Positions 44,858 through 52,977 of a stretch of DNA of 64,000 bases are shown here, one piece after another. The notes under the pieces are model-generated. The model was not told where the DNA came from and did not search any database. It saw only the letters and a list, made by a program, of their open reading frames with translations. Made by a program: the position numbers and the translations under genes. The stretch lies in contig NZ_CP017774.1 in assembly GCF_001857965.1 (NCBI RefSeq), positions 1,860,001 through 1,924,000 on the forward strand, written 5' to 3'. Every line of letters starts with the position of its first letter. Positions within the stretch are counted from its first letter, which is position 1. The DNA is from Flavobacterium commune (GTDB lineage Bacteria > Bacteroidota > Bacteroidia > Flavobacteriales > Flavobacteriaceae).

Positions 44858-47842
44858 ATGAATTTGAAAGGAGTTTTATATGCACTCAGTTTTGTAACGC
44901 TATTGGCAAACTCGGTAAGTGCACAGGATAAAAAATCAGCCAGGGAAAAATACAACTTCAATTACGGCTGGAAATTAAATATTGGAGATGTAGAGGAGGC
45001 ACAAAATACCAACTTTAATGATAAGTCATGGACTAACGTAAATTTGCCATATTCATGGAATCAGGGGGAAGCTTTCAGACTGGATATTTCCCATCTCTCA
45101 ACAGGAGTTGCCTGGTACCGAAAAACATTTCAACTGCCAAAAGAGGCTGTTAACAAAAAAGTCTTTATCGAATTTGAAGGGGTGCGTCAAATGGGTGAAG
45201 TTTATGTAAACGGAAAATTTGCGGGGCGTCATGAAAATGGGGCTATGGCTTTTGGAATCGATATTTCTGCTTTTGTGAATCCTTTTCCTCAGGAAAATGT
45301 AATTGCCGTTAAAACCGACAACGATTGGCGATACAAAGAAAAAGCTACAGGTTCAGGATTTCAATGGAATGATAAAAACTTCAATGCCAATTATGGAGGA
45401 ATTCCAAAAAATGTATTTCTGCATCTAAAATCCAAAGTATACCAAACCCTGCCTTTGTATTCATTTTTAGGCACAACAGGAACTTATGTGTATGCCACTG
45501 ATTTCAATATAGCTGAAAAGAAGGCTACTGTAAATGTTTCTTCGCAAGTGAAAAATGAAGAGGCTAAAACGGTCAGTGCACAATTGAAAGTAAGTGTTAA
45601 AGATATGCAAGGTAAAGAAGTGGCTTCTTTTTTAGGCGATGCAATATCATTGGCTCCAAATGAAATGAAGGATTTAAAAGCGTCTAAAGCTTTACAGGAT
45701 TTGAATTTCTGGAGTTGGGGTTATGGTTATCTGTATACTGTTACTTCTGAATTAGTAGTAGATAATCAATCGGTTGATAAAACAGAAATTCGTACAGGTT
45801 TTAGAAAAGCGGAATTTAAAAACGGAATGGTTTATTTAAATGACCGTGTGATTATGATGCACGGTTACGCACAACGCACCAGCAACGAATGGCCTTCGAT
45901 TGGAATGTCGGCTCCGGCTTGGTTAAGTGATTATTCTAATAGTTTAATGGTAAAAAGCAATGGGAACTTAGTGCGTTGGATGCACATTACGCCTTGGAAA
46001 CAAGATGTAGAATCTTGTGATAGAGTGGGTTTGATTCAGGCAATGCCGGCTGGAGATGCAGAAGCCGATGTTACAGGGAGAAGATGGGAACAACGTACCG
46101 AATTAATGCGGGATGCGATTATTTACAATCGTAATAATCCAAGTATTTTATTTTACGAATGTGGGAATGAAAGTATTTCGGAGGAACACATGAAAGAAAT
46201 GTTGGCTATCAGAAATACGTATGATCCTTATGGAGGACGCGCCATCGGTAGTAGAGAAATGCTGGATAGTAAAGTAGCTGAATACGGAGGAGAAATGTTG
46301 TATATCAATAAGAGTGCAAAGCTTCCTTTTTGGGCTACGGAATACAGCAGAGACGAAGGTTTACGTAAATACTGGGACGAATTTACGCCGCCATTCCATA
46401 AAAACGGGACAGGAGGAACTACACATACAAATGTGAATGGTACAAAAGTTGCAGATGCCAGTGCCTATAATCGCAATCAGGATACTCATGCGATTGAGAA
46501 TGCAGAACGTTGGTATGACTACTGGGAATCGAGACCGGGAACGGGAGAAAGGGTGAGTTCGGGAGGAGTGAATATTATTTTTAGTGATTCAAATACCCAT
46601 TACCGCGGACAGGAAAATTATCGTAGAAGTGGTGAAGTGGATGCAATGCGAATTCCTAAAGATGGGTTTTATACACATCAGGTAATTTGGGATGGATGGG
46701 TTGATACCGAAAAACCGGCAGCGCATATTATTGGACACTGGAATTACGAAAAAGGAGTAACTAAAGATATTACGGTAATTTCGACAGCTGATGCAGTAGA
46801 ATTATTCGTTAATAATGTGAGCCTTGGTAAAGGAATTCAAAGTAAAAGATTCATTTATACTTTTAAAAATGTGGTATTTAAACCGGGAGCTATCAAAGCT
46901 ATTGGCTATGATAAATCAGGAAAAAAAGTTTGCGAAAAAGAAATAATCACTGCCGGAAAAGCGACCGGATTGAAGTTGACAGCTATCGAAAGACCGGGAG
47001 GAACTTTGGCTAATGGTAACGACTTGGTTTTAGTACAGGTTGAATTAGTTGATGCTAAAGGAAATCGTTGTCCTACGGCATTGAATATGGTGAATTTTGA
47101 GGTGACGGGACAAGGAACTTTTGTGGGTGGAATTGCTCAGGGACCGGATAATTATATTGGAGCATCAAGTCTTCCTGTAGAATGTGGAGTGAACCGGATT
47201 TTGGTAAGAGCAACCGAAGTTGATGGTGAAATAAAAATCAAGGCATCTTCGGATGCACTTAAAGGGGATTTGCTGACTCTTAGAACGATTAAAACTGACA
47301 TTGAAAAACTGTCTCAACAAATGCCAAATGAGAACTTACCTTCGTTTATGGAAAAAGGACCTACGCCTAATACGCCTTCTTTCACGAGAACAAGAACTGC
47401 GGTGGGAATTATTGGAGCTAAAACCAATTCGAATCAGGTAGAAGCCATTAATAGTTATGATGACAACGAATTGACACAATGGTCTTACGGAAAAAGTGAT
47501 GATGCGGTGATTGAATATGAATTAGAGCGCGAAGCTACTATCAATCAGGTAGTGATGAAATTGGCAGGATGGAGAAGTAAAAAATATCCAGTTCGAATTT
47601 TTGTTGATAATAAAAAAGTATTCGAAGGATCCACACCTCTTAGTTTAGGATATGTTACACTTGACGTGAAGCCAACAAAAGGTAAAAAAGTAAAAATTGA
47701 GTTAATAGGAAATGCTAAAAACAGTGATGCTATGAACCTGGTAGAAATTACAGGAAAAGTGGATGAAGCGGGTTTAAAATCTGATAAAAATATTCAGAAG
47801 TTACCAATAGTAGAAGTGGAGTTTTATGAGCCGATACAGTAA
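44858..47842 (+). CDS. Secreted glycoside hydrolase family 2 enzyme (beta-galactosidase-like)
   Basis: The 994-residue protein has a signal peptide (about 1-22), a GH2 sugar-binding domain (35-200), an immunoglobulin-like domain (210-320), and a TIM barrel (325-640). The acid/base Glu438 lies in ECGNES and the probable nucleophile Glu495 in FWATEYS. A DUF4982/Ig-like region and a C-terminal discoidin-like part (about 855-960, TRTAVGIIGAKTNSNQVEA) follow. It should remove beta-galactose or a related sugar. With the CE12 and PL11 neighbours, galactan or arabinogalactan side chains of rhamnogalacturonan I are the likely target. It is followed by its own terminator. Confidence 0.87.
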   Translation: MNLKGVLYALSFVTLLANSVSAQDKKSAREKYNFNYGWKLNIGDVEEAQNTNFNDKSWTNVNLPYSWNQGEAFRLDISHLSTGVAWYRKTFQLPKEAVNKKVFIEFEGVRQMGEVYVNGKFAGRHENGAMAFGIDISAFVNPFPQENVIAVKTDNDWRYKEKATGSGFQWNDKNFNANYGGIPKNVFLHLKSKVYQTLPLYSFLGTTGTYVYATDFNIAEKKATVNVSSQVKNEEAKTVSAQLKVSVKDMQGKEVASFLGDAISLAPNEMKDLKASKALQDLNFWSWGYGYLYTVTSELVVDNQSVDKTEIRTGFRKAEFKNGMVYLNDRVIMMHGYAQRTSNEWPSIGMSAPAWLSDYSNSLMVKSNGNLVRWMHITPWKQDVESCDRVGLIQAMPAGDAEADVTGRRWEQRTELMRDAIIYNRNNPSILFYECGNESISEEHMKEMLAIRNTYDPYGGRAIGSREMLDSKVAEYGGEMLYINKSAKLPFWATEYSRDEGLRKYWDEFTPPFHKNGTGGTTHTNVNGTKVADASAYNRNQDTHAIENAERWYDYWESRPGTGERVSSGGVNIIFSDSNTHYRGQENYRRSGEVDAMRIPKDGFYTHQVIWDGWVDTEKPAAHIIGHWNYEKGVTKDITVISTADAVELFVNNVSLGKGIQSKRFIYTFKNVVFKPGAIKAIGYDKSGKKVCEKEIITAGKATGLKLTAIERPGGTLANGNDLVLVQVELVDAKGNRCPTALNMVNFEVTGQGTFVGGIAQGPDNYIGASSLPVECGVNRILVRATEVDGEIKIKASSDALKGDLLTLRTIKTDIEKLSQQMPNENLPSFMEKGPTPNTPSFTRTRTAVGIIGAKTNSNQVEAINSYDDNELTQWSYGKSDDAVIEYELEREATINQVVMKLAGWRSKKYPVRIFVDNKKVFEGSTPLSLGYVTLDVKPTKGKKVKIELIGNAKNSDAMNLVEITGKVDEAGLKSDKNIQKLPIVEVEFYEPIQ

Positions 47843-47901
47843 TACATACAATCAATAGATTAAAGATAATTTAATAGGTTTTAGTTTGGTTTTGTAGTTA
47901 G

Positions 47902-47938
47902 TTGCCTATCAAGTACGTGGTTTTACTCTGATAGGCAA
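47902..47938 (+). terminator. Terminator of the GH2 gene
   Basis: A 10-bp perfect stem (TTGCCTATCA with TGATAGGCAA) with a 17-base loop is followed by a run of T. Confidence 0.8.
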
Positions 47939-47983
47939 TTTTTTGGAACCAAATTATTCTTTTTGATAATTAAAAAAAACATC

Positions 47984-49291
47984 ATGAAATACCCTAAAAA
48001 AATCCTTTTACCGTTTTTATGCATTGCTATGTTTTTCAATGCCAATGCCCAAAAAAAAGAATCAACCATAGAATTTAATTTTGGAGAAAATTCCAGTAAA
48101 AAATCGGGAGTAATTATAAATAAAACAATTGGATATACTGAGGAGTTGGGGTACGGATTCGAATTTGAATCGGGTAAAAATGTAATTTTTGATAAGAAAT
48201 CCATTTCAGCCCAAAGTCCGTTTTATTTTTCTGTGAAACTTCCAGAAGGAAATTATTCTGTTGAGATAGTTTTAGGTGGAAATTCGAGTACAACAACTAC
48301 GGTGAATGCCGAGTCCAGAAGATTGATGTTAAGAGAAATAAAAACCGCTGCTAAAGAAACTAAAACAGAACGTTTTATAGTAAACGTCAGAACGGGAAAA
48401 TTTGACACTAACAATAATATTCGTCTTAAACCTGGTGAAATTAGTGGCTTGAATTGGGATAATAAATTAACCTTGGAGTTTTTGGGTACACCCATTATTC
48501 AAAGTATTAAAATTACCCCGGTTTCTAAAATTAAGACCCTGTTTATAGCCGGAGATTCTACCGTAACTGATCAAGGTAATGAACCATGGGGATCTTGGGG
48601 GCAATTTTTCCCTAATTATCTAACAACAGATGTAACAGTAGCTAATTATGCCTGTTCCGGTTTAGCTTTGAGTTCTTTCAAATCAGGAAATAGATTGGAG
48701 AAAATATTATACCTGATGCAAGCGGAGGATTACCTTTTTATTGAGTTTGGCCATAATGACGAAAAAGCAAAAGGCGAAGGTAAAGGAGCCTGGGGAGAAT
48801 ATACCACTTTGTTAAAAGAATATGTAACCAGAGCCAGAAAAAAAGGTGGAATTCCAGTATTAATAACCCCTACACAAAGACGTCGTTTTAATACTGACGG
48901 AACTTTGCAGCCTACTCATGGTGAATTTCCGGATGCAATGCGCAAAGTAGCCCAGGAGCTGCAAGTACCTTTGATAGATGTTACTAATATGACAACAGCC
49001 ATGTATGAAAGCTGGGGAGATGAAGCCTCTAAAAAAGCATTTGTGTTTTATCCTGCAAACACTTTTCCAGGGCAAACAAAAGCCTTGGCCGATAATACCC
49101 ATTTTGGAAGTTTTGGAGCTAATGAAGTGGCAAAATGTGTGGTGCAGGGAATTAGGGATTTAAAATTGGACATCGCTAAAAACATAAAATCATCTGTGCC
49201 AAATTATGATCCTAAAAAGCCAAGTCAGTTTAGTGATTGGACCGTTCCAGCGAGTGCCAGAGTTGAAATTGTAAAGCCTGATGGGAATTAA
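47984..49291 (+). CDS. Rhamnogalacturonan acetylesterase (CE12, SGNH fold)
   Basis: The start at 47984 (MKYPKKILLPFLCIAMFF) gives 435 residues with a signal peptide ending near NANAQ. An N-terminal beta-sandwich (about 25-180, carbohydrate-binding-like) precedes the SGNH hydrolase domain: block I FIAGDSTVTDQG with nucleophile Ser192, the Gly block (NYACSGLALSSF), block III FIEFGHNDEK and the catalytic Asp/His in DNTHFGSFGANEVA. This pattern is that of CE12 esterases, which remove O-acetyl groups from galacturonate in rhamnogalacturonan I and so help the lyase. It lies between the GH2 gene and the AraC regulator. Confidence 0.9.
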   Translation: MKYPKKILLPFLCIAMFFNANAQKKESTIEFNFGENSSKKSGVIINKTIGYTEELGYGFEFESGKNVIFDKKSISAQSPFYFSVKLPEGNYSVEIVLGGNSSTTTTVNAESRRLMLREIKTAAKETKTERFIVNVRTGKFDTNNNIRLKPGEISGLNWDNKLTLEFLGTPIIQSIKITPVSKIKTLFIAGDSTVTDQGNEPWGSWGQFFPNYLTTDVTVANYACSGLALSSFKSGNRLEKILYLMQAEDYLFIEFGHNDEKAKGEGKGAWGEYTTLLKEYVTRARKKGGIPVLITPTQRRRFNTDGTLQPTHGEFPDAMRKVAQELQVPLIDVTNMTTAMYESWGDEASKKAFVFYPANTFPGQTKALADNTHFGSFGANEVAKCVVQGIRDLKLDIAKNIKSSVPNYDPKKPSQFSDWTVPASARVEIVKPDGN

Positions 49292-49329
49292 AATAGTCTG
49301 ATTTAATTATTAGAAATAGATAGCAAAGT

Positions 49330-49363
49330 ATAAAGTGGTTGGGAGAAATTCTGATCACTTTAT
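49330..49363 (+). terminator. Terminator of the CE12 gene
   Basis: ATAAAGTG pairs with CACTTTAT across an 18-base loop and is followed by six T. The stem is weak but well placed, 39 bases past the stop. Confidence 0.55.
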
Positions 49364-49405
49364 TTTTTAAGGATATATAAACTTTGTCTTTTGCTATAGA
49401 TCAGG

Positions 49406-50275
49406 TCAATTACTTAACATTGTTTTTCGGTATTGAGATGGCACATATCCCATGATTTTTTTAAAGGTTTTATTGAAATGAGAGATAGTGTCAAAACCAC
49501 ATTGGCTGCTCAATTGGGAAATACTGATGTCTTCCATTAATAATAATTTACACGCATAACCAATTCGCATATCCAAAATATAATTTTTAAAAGACTTGCC
49601 TGTTTTGCTTTTAAAATAACGACAAAAAGCAGAAGTATTCATTGCAGCAAATGAGGCAATTTCTTCAAGACTGATATTACGGGTATAGTTTTTATTCAAA
49701 AAGGATATTATTTTGTCTATTCTTGCGGTATCATATATCGTTTCATTGACAAAATCTGTAGTGGAAATAATTTGTCTGTTGTCAGTTTCCGACATTTCTT
49801 TGAGAATTTCAAGAAAAAGCATCAGTTGGTTTAAACCGTTTTCTAATGGTAGATTTGCCACTAAAGATTCCAATCTTGGCAAATTGGTTGATGAAAAATA
49901 AATTCCCCTTTGGGATTCATACAGCAACTTTTTTATTTTGATAAAATGGGGATAATGATTAATGGCATAATACATAAAATCTTTTTCAAATTGAATGATG
50001 GTGCCTTTTACTCTTAAATCGGTATTTCCGGAATGGTAAATAGCATCACTTTTCAAAAAATGAGGTAAATTAGAACCAATGAGTAAGATATCTCCCGCTT
50101 GATATTCGGCAATGTTGTTGCCCAAAAATCGGGTTCCTGTACCTTCTTTGATATAAATGATTTCGTATTCCGAATGAAAATGCAAAGGGTATGAAAAATG
50201 CTCATAGTCAAAAAAGCGTACTTTTAATGGTGAAGACTTCGAAATAGGAAGTCTTTCGTTCATAATCGTTTTCAT
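49406..50275 (-). CDS. AraC-family transcriptional regulator (cupin sensor domain)
   Basis: The 289-residue protein has an N-terminal cupin ligand-binding domain (about 20-110; FSYPLHFHSEYEIIYIKEG, DILLIGSNLPHF). It has a C-terminal pair of helix-turn-helix motifs (about 190-289; NISLEEIASFAAMNTSAFCR and ISISQLSSQCGFDTISHFNK) ending in FKKIMGYVPSQYRK. It is transcribed divergently from the SDR-uxuA genes, so it probably controls uronate catabolism in response to a pathway sugar acid. A minus-strand TATTTTTG box lies at 50294-50301. Confidence 0.9.
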   Translation of the reverse strand: MKTIMNERLPISKSSPLKVRFFDYEHFSYPLHFHSEYEIIYIKEGTGTRFLGNNIAEYQAGDILLIGSNLPHFLKSDAIYHSGNTDLRVKGTIIQFEKDFMYYAINHYPHFIKIKKLLYESQRGIYFSSTNLPRLESLVANLPLENGLNQLMLFLEILKEMSETDNRQIISTTDFVNETIYDTARIDKIISFLNKNYTRNISLEEIASFAAMNTSAFCRYFKSKTGKSFKNYILDMRIGYACKLLLMEDISISQLSSQCGFDTISHFNKTFKKIMGYVPSQYRKTMLSN

Positions 50276-50349
50276 AGATCGCTATTTAATTTGCAAAAAT
50301 AGACTCAGTGTGTGCAAATTTAGGAAATAATATTGGTTTTGCTTCTTCT

Positions 50350-50357
50350 TAGATTTG
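50350..50357 (+). promoter_or_regulatory. Candidate -7 box for the SDR-uxuA genes
   Basis: TAGATTTG, a full match to TAnnTTTG, 28 bases before the SDR ATG, in the 110-base divergent spacer with the AraC gene. An operator for AraC is expected here but I cannot identify one. Confidence 0.35.
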
Positions 50358-50385
50358 TATATAGTAATCTAAAAGTAAATAAGAT

Positions 50386-51201
50386 ATGAATGATACGTTT
50401 AGTATTGAAGGAAAAGTTGCAATTGTTACAGGAGGTGGTGGAGTACTTGGAGGAAGTATCGCTAAACATTTAATTAGTGCAGGATGTAAGGTTGTTGTAC
50501 TGGATATTAGAGAAGAAAATGTTAATGACCGAGTGGCCGAATTAAAGCAAATGGGGGGAGAGGCTATCGGTTTTGTTTCTAATGTTTTGGATGTTGAAGA
50601 AATGAAAGAAACAAGAAAAAAGATAGTAGATATCTGGGGTACAATTGATATATTGATTAATGCAGCGGGAGGAAATATGCCTGGAGCAACATTGACAGAA
50701 GAACAAACTATCTTTGATATGAAAATTATTGACTTTGAAAAAGTAACTGATTTGAATTTGAATGGAAGTGTTTATCCTTGTATTGTTTTTGGTGAAGTTA
50801 TGGCAAATCAGGGAAAAGGAAGTATCATTAATGTTTCTTCAATGGCAACCTTATCAGCTATAACAAGAGTTCCGGGTTATTCGGTAGCTAAAAGCGGTAT
50901 TGATATTTTTACAAAATGGCTGGCTATGGAATTGGGAACTAAATTTGGAGAAAAAGTGAGAGTAAATGCCATTTCACCTGGATTTTTTGTGGGAGATCAA
51001 AATAGAAAAGTATTAATCAATGAGGATGGTTCTTATACAGAAAGAAGTAAAAAAGTGTTGGCAAGAACGCCAATGCAACGTTTTGGGGATATTAATGAAC
51101 TAAACGGAATTGTTCAATTTTTATGTTCGGATGCAGCGAGTTTTATAACAGGAACTATTATTCCTGTTGACGGAGGTTTTAGTTCTTTTAGCGGAGTTTA
51201 A
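50386..51201 (+). CDS. SDR-family D-mannonate (fructuronate) oxidoreductase
   Basis: The 271-residue classical SDR has the cofactor motif TGGGGVLGGSIA, NAAGG, catalytic Ser in INVSSMATLSA and YSVAKSG (Tyr-x-x-x-Lys). The C-terminal NAISPGFFVGDQNRKVL and PVDGGFSSFSGV segments match the non-UxuB type of D-mannonate oxidoreductase common in Bacteroidota. It would interconvert D-fructuronate and D-mannonate with NAD(H). Its position directly before uxuA supports this over other SDR functions. A 194-base spacer with a palindrome separates the two. Confidence 0.85.
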   Translation: MNDTFSIEGKVAIVTGGGGVLGGSIAKHLISAGCKVVVLDIREENVNDRVAELKQMGGEAIGFVSNVLDVEEMKETRKKIVDIWGTIDILINAAGGNMPGATLTEEQTIFDMKIIDFEKVTDLNLNGSVYPCIVFGEVMANQGKGSIINVSSMATLSAITRVPGYSVAKSGIDIFTKWLAMELGTKFGEKVRVNAISPGFFVGDQNRKVLINEDGSYTERSKKVLARTPMQRFGDINELNGIVQFLCSDAASFITGTIIPVDGGFSSFSGV

Positions 51202-51395
51202 AAAATAATATGACTGTCCGCTAAGCGGACTAAATAAAAAAAATAGCCCACAGATAACACTGGTTAAACAGATAAAAACGGATTTTTCATAGTTTTTTGT
51301 AAATTACAATCTGCGATAATCCGCTAAAATCAGTTTCATCTGTGTGCCATTCTCAATAATTGGTATAAGAAAAGGATAGTCTAAAAAATAATAAA
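51202..51395. repeat. Spacer with two palindromic repeat families
   Basis: GTCCGCTAAGCGGAC (51216-51230) is a near copy of the hairpin at 16543-16557. It is followed by a long imperfect inverted repeat whose ends are CACAGAT (51249-51255) and ATCTGTG (51338-51344), with inner ACTG/CAGT and CGGATT/AATCCG pairings. No coding sequence. Confidence 0.65.
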
Positions 51396-52604
51396 ATGGA
51401 ATTAAAAAAAACATTGAGGTGGTTTGGTGCTAAAGATCCTATTAGTTTAGCTCAAATCAAACAAACAGGAGCAACAGGTATTGTTACGGCTTTACATCAT
51501 ATCCCAAATGGAGAAATTTGGTCGGTAGAAGAGATTTTGAAAACTAAAAACAACATTGAATCTTATGGTTTGACTTGGGATGTGGTAGAGAGTTTGCCCG
51601 TTCATGAGGATATCAAGAAAGGAAAAGCCAGTCGTGATAAGATTATTGCCAATTATAAGGAAAGCGTGAAAAACTTAGGTAAATGTGGGATAACCACCAT
51701 TTGCTATAATTTCATGCCGGTATTAGATTGGGCCAGAACTAATTTGCACTATACACTTGAAAACGGAACTGAAGCCATGTATTTTCAAGCTGATTTATTT
51801 GCAGCATTTGATCTGTTTATTTTAGAAAGACCAAATGCTTCTAGGGATTATACCGATGAACAAATTAAAAAAGCTGAGGATATTTATCAAACTTTAACTA
51901 AAGAAGATGCCAGAGCACTTGCTTACAATATCATTGTCGCTACTCAATCTTTTATAGATGGAGCTGTTGATGCTGATGAAAAAGAACCAATTGCCATTTT
52001 CTTAAAATTATTGGCCGAATATGACGGTATTGATAAGAATAAATTGAGAGAGAATTTTGCATTTTTCTTAAATGAAGTGATTCCGGTTGCTGAAGAGAAT
52101 GGCGTTCGTTTAGCGGTTCATCCTGATGATCCTCCATTTCCTTTGTTAGGATTACCAAGAATTGTGAGCAGTGGAGATGATTTTGAATGGTTGTCTAAAG
52201 CCTGTCCGTCATTACATAACGGAATTACTTTTTGCACAGGATCTTTAGGAGCGCGAAAGGATAATAATCTTGCAGAAATTTTTCAAAAATATGCAGAACG
52301 TGTGCATTTTCTGCATTTAAGAAGTACAAAAATATTAGACAACGGTGATTTTTACGAAACCGAGCATTTAGATCCAACAGTGGATTTACCTAGAGTGATG
52401 AAAGCTATTGTCGAGGAACAAATTAGAAGAAAATCTTCAGGAAGAACCGATTATAATATTCCAATTCGTCCTGATCACGGACATAAAATGTTAGATGATT
52501 TTAACAGAGCAGGAAATCCTGGTTACCCATTAATTGGGAGATTAAAAGGTCTGGCTGAATTGGCAGGTCTCGAAATGGGAATTCGTTATTCAATTAATAA
52601 TTAG
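51396..52604 (+). CDS. uxuA: Mannonate dehydratase
   Basis: The 402-residue length is normal for UxuA. Conserved parts are visible: LRWFGAKDPISLAQIKQTGATGIV at the start, SLPVHEDIKKG, CYNFMPVLDWARTNL, the metal-site AVHPDDPPFPLLGLPRIVSS, FCTGSLGARKDN, and C-terminal RPDHGHKMLDD. It dehydrates D-mannonate to 2-keto-3-deoxy-D-gluconate in the cytosol, the step after the SDR enzyme encoded just upstream. The stop is followed after 15 bases by a relic of an acyltransferase gene. Confidence 0.95.
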   Translation: MELKKTLRWFGAKDPISLAQIKQTGATGIVTALHHIPNGEIWSVEEILKTKNNIESYGLTWDVVESLPVHEDIKKGKASRDKIIANYKESVKNLGKCGITTICYNFMPVLDWARTNLHYTLENGTEAMYFQADLFAAFDLFILERPNASRDYTDEQIKKAEDIYQTLTKEDARALAYNIIVATQSFIDGAVDADEKEPIAIFLKLLAEYDGIDKNKLRENFAFFLNEVIPVAEENGVRLAVHPDDPPFPLLGLPRIVSSGDDFEWLSKACPSLHNGITFCTGSLGARKDNNLAEIFQKYAERVHFLHLRSTKILDNGDFYETEHLDPTVDLPRVMKAIVEEQIRRKSSGRTDYNIPIRPDHGHKMLDDFNRAGNPGYPLIGRLKGLAELAGLEMGIRYSINN

Positions 52605-52619
52605 ATGGATTTAAAATTA

Positions 52620-52702
52620 TTAAACCACCATCAAATTACAACCTCTAATATCCGAATTATCAGAACGTCCCAATACCTCGAAAGAGTTGTTGGGATATTT
52701 TG
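52620..52702 (-). pseudogene. Relic of the 3' end of a LuxE-like acyltransferase gene
   Basis: These 82 bases match the 3' end of the intact gene at 57568-57650 at 76 of 82 positions, including the stop codon and in the same orientation. Translated, the last 26 residues read the same (KYPNNSFEVLGR...DIRGCNLMVV) except Phe to Ser. Five of six base differences are silent. Further upstream only weak similarity continues (LDITKTKYP versus QDLGKKYP), then the match is lost. It is a non-functional remnant lying directly after uxuA. Confidence 0.85.
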
Positions 52703-52977
52703 TTTTGGTTATGTCAAGAAGAGAGGATTTTGTTTTTTTTAATTAATCTAAGATTAGTGATTGTGTAAATCGTAAAATAAAACGATGATTTTTATTATGC
52801 TAATTTTTAATATTAATTATTTATTGTAGATTTTTGATTTTCAGTAGATTGGGTGGTTTTGAAAGTTTTATTAGTAATTGTTTATTCTAAGATATTGATA
52901 TGTAGCAGGATAGGGCAGGATGCTAATAAAATGTTAATGGAATAGTTTTGAAATGACTAACCATTAACCATTATTTT
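52703..52977. other. AT-rich spacer before the PL11 gene
   Basis: Apart from the weak continuation of the acyltransferase relic, this AT-rich stretch holds no gene. ATGCTAATAAAATGTTAATGG (about 52920-52940) resembles AATGCTAATGG upstream of the GH2 gene and is a possible regulator site. No clear promoter box was found. Confidence 0.5.
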
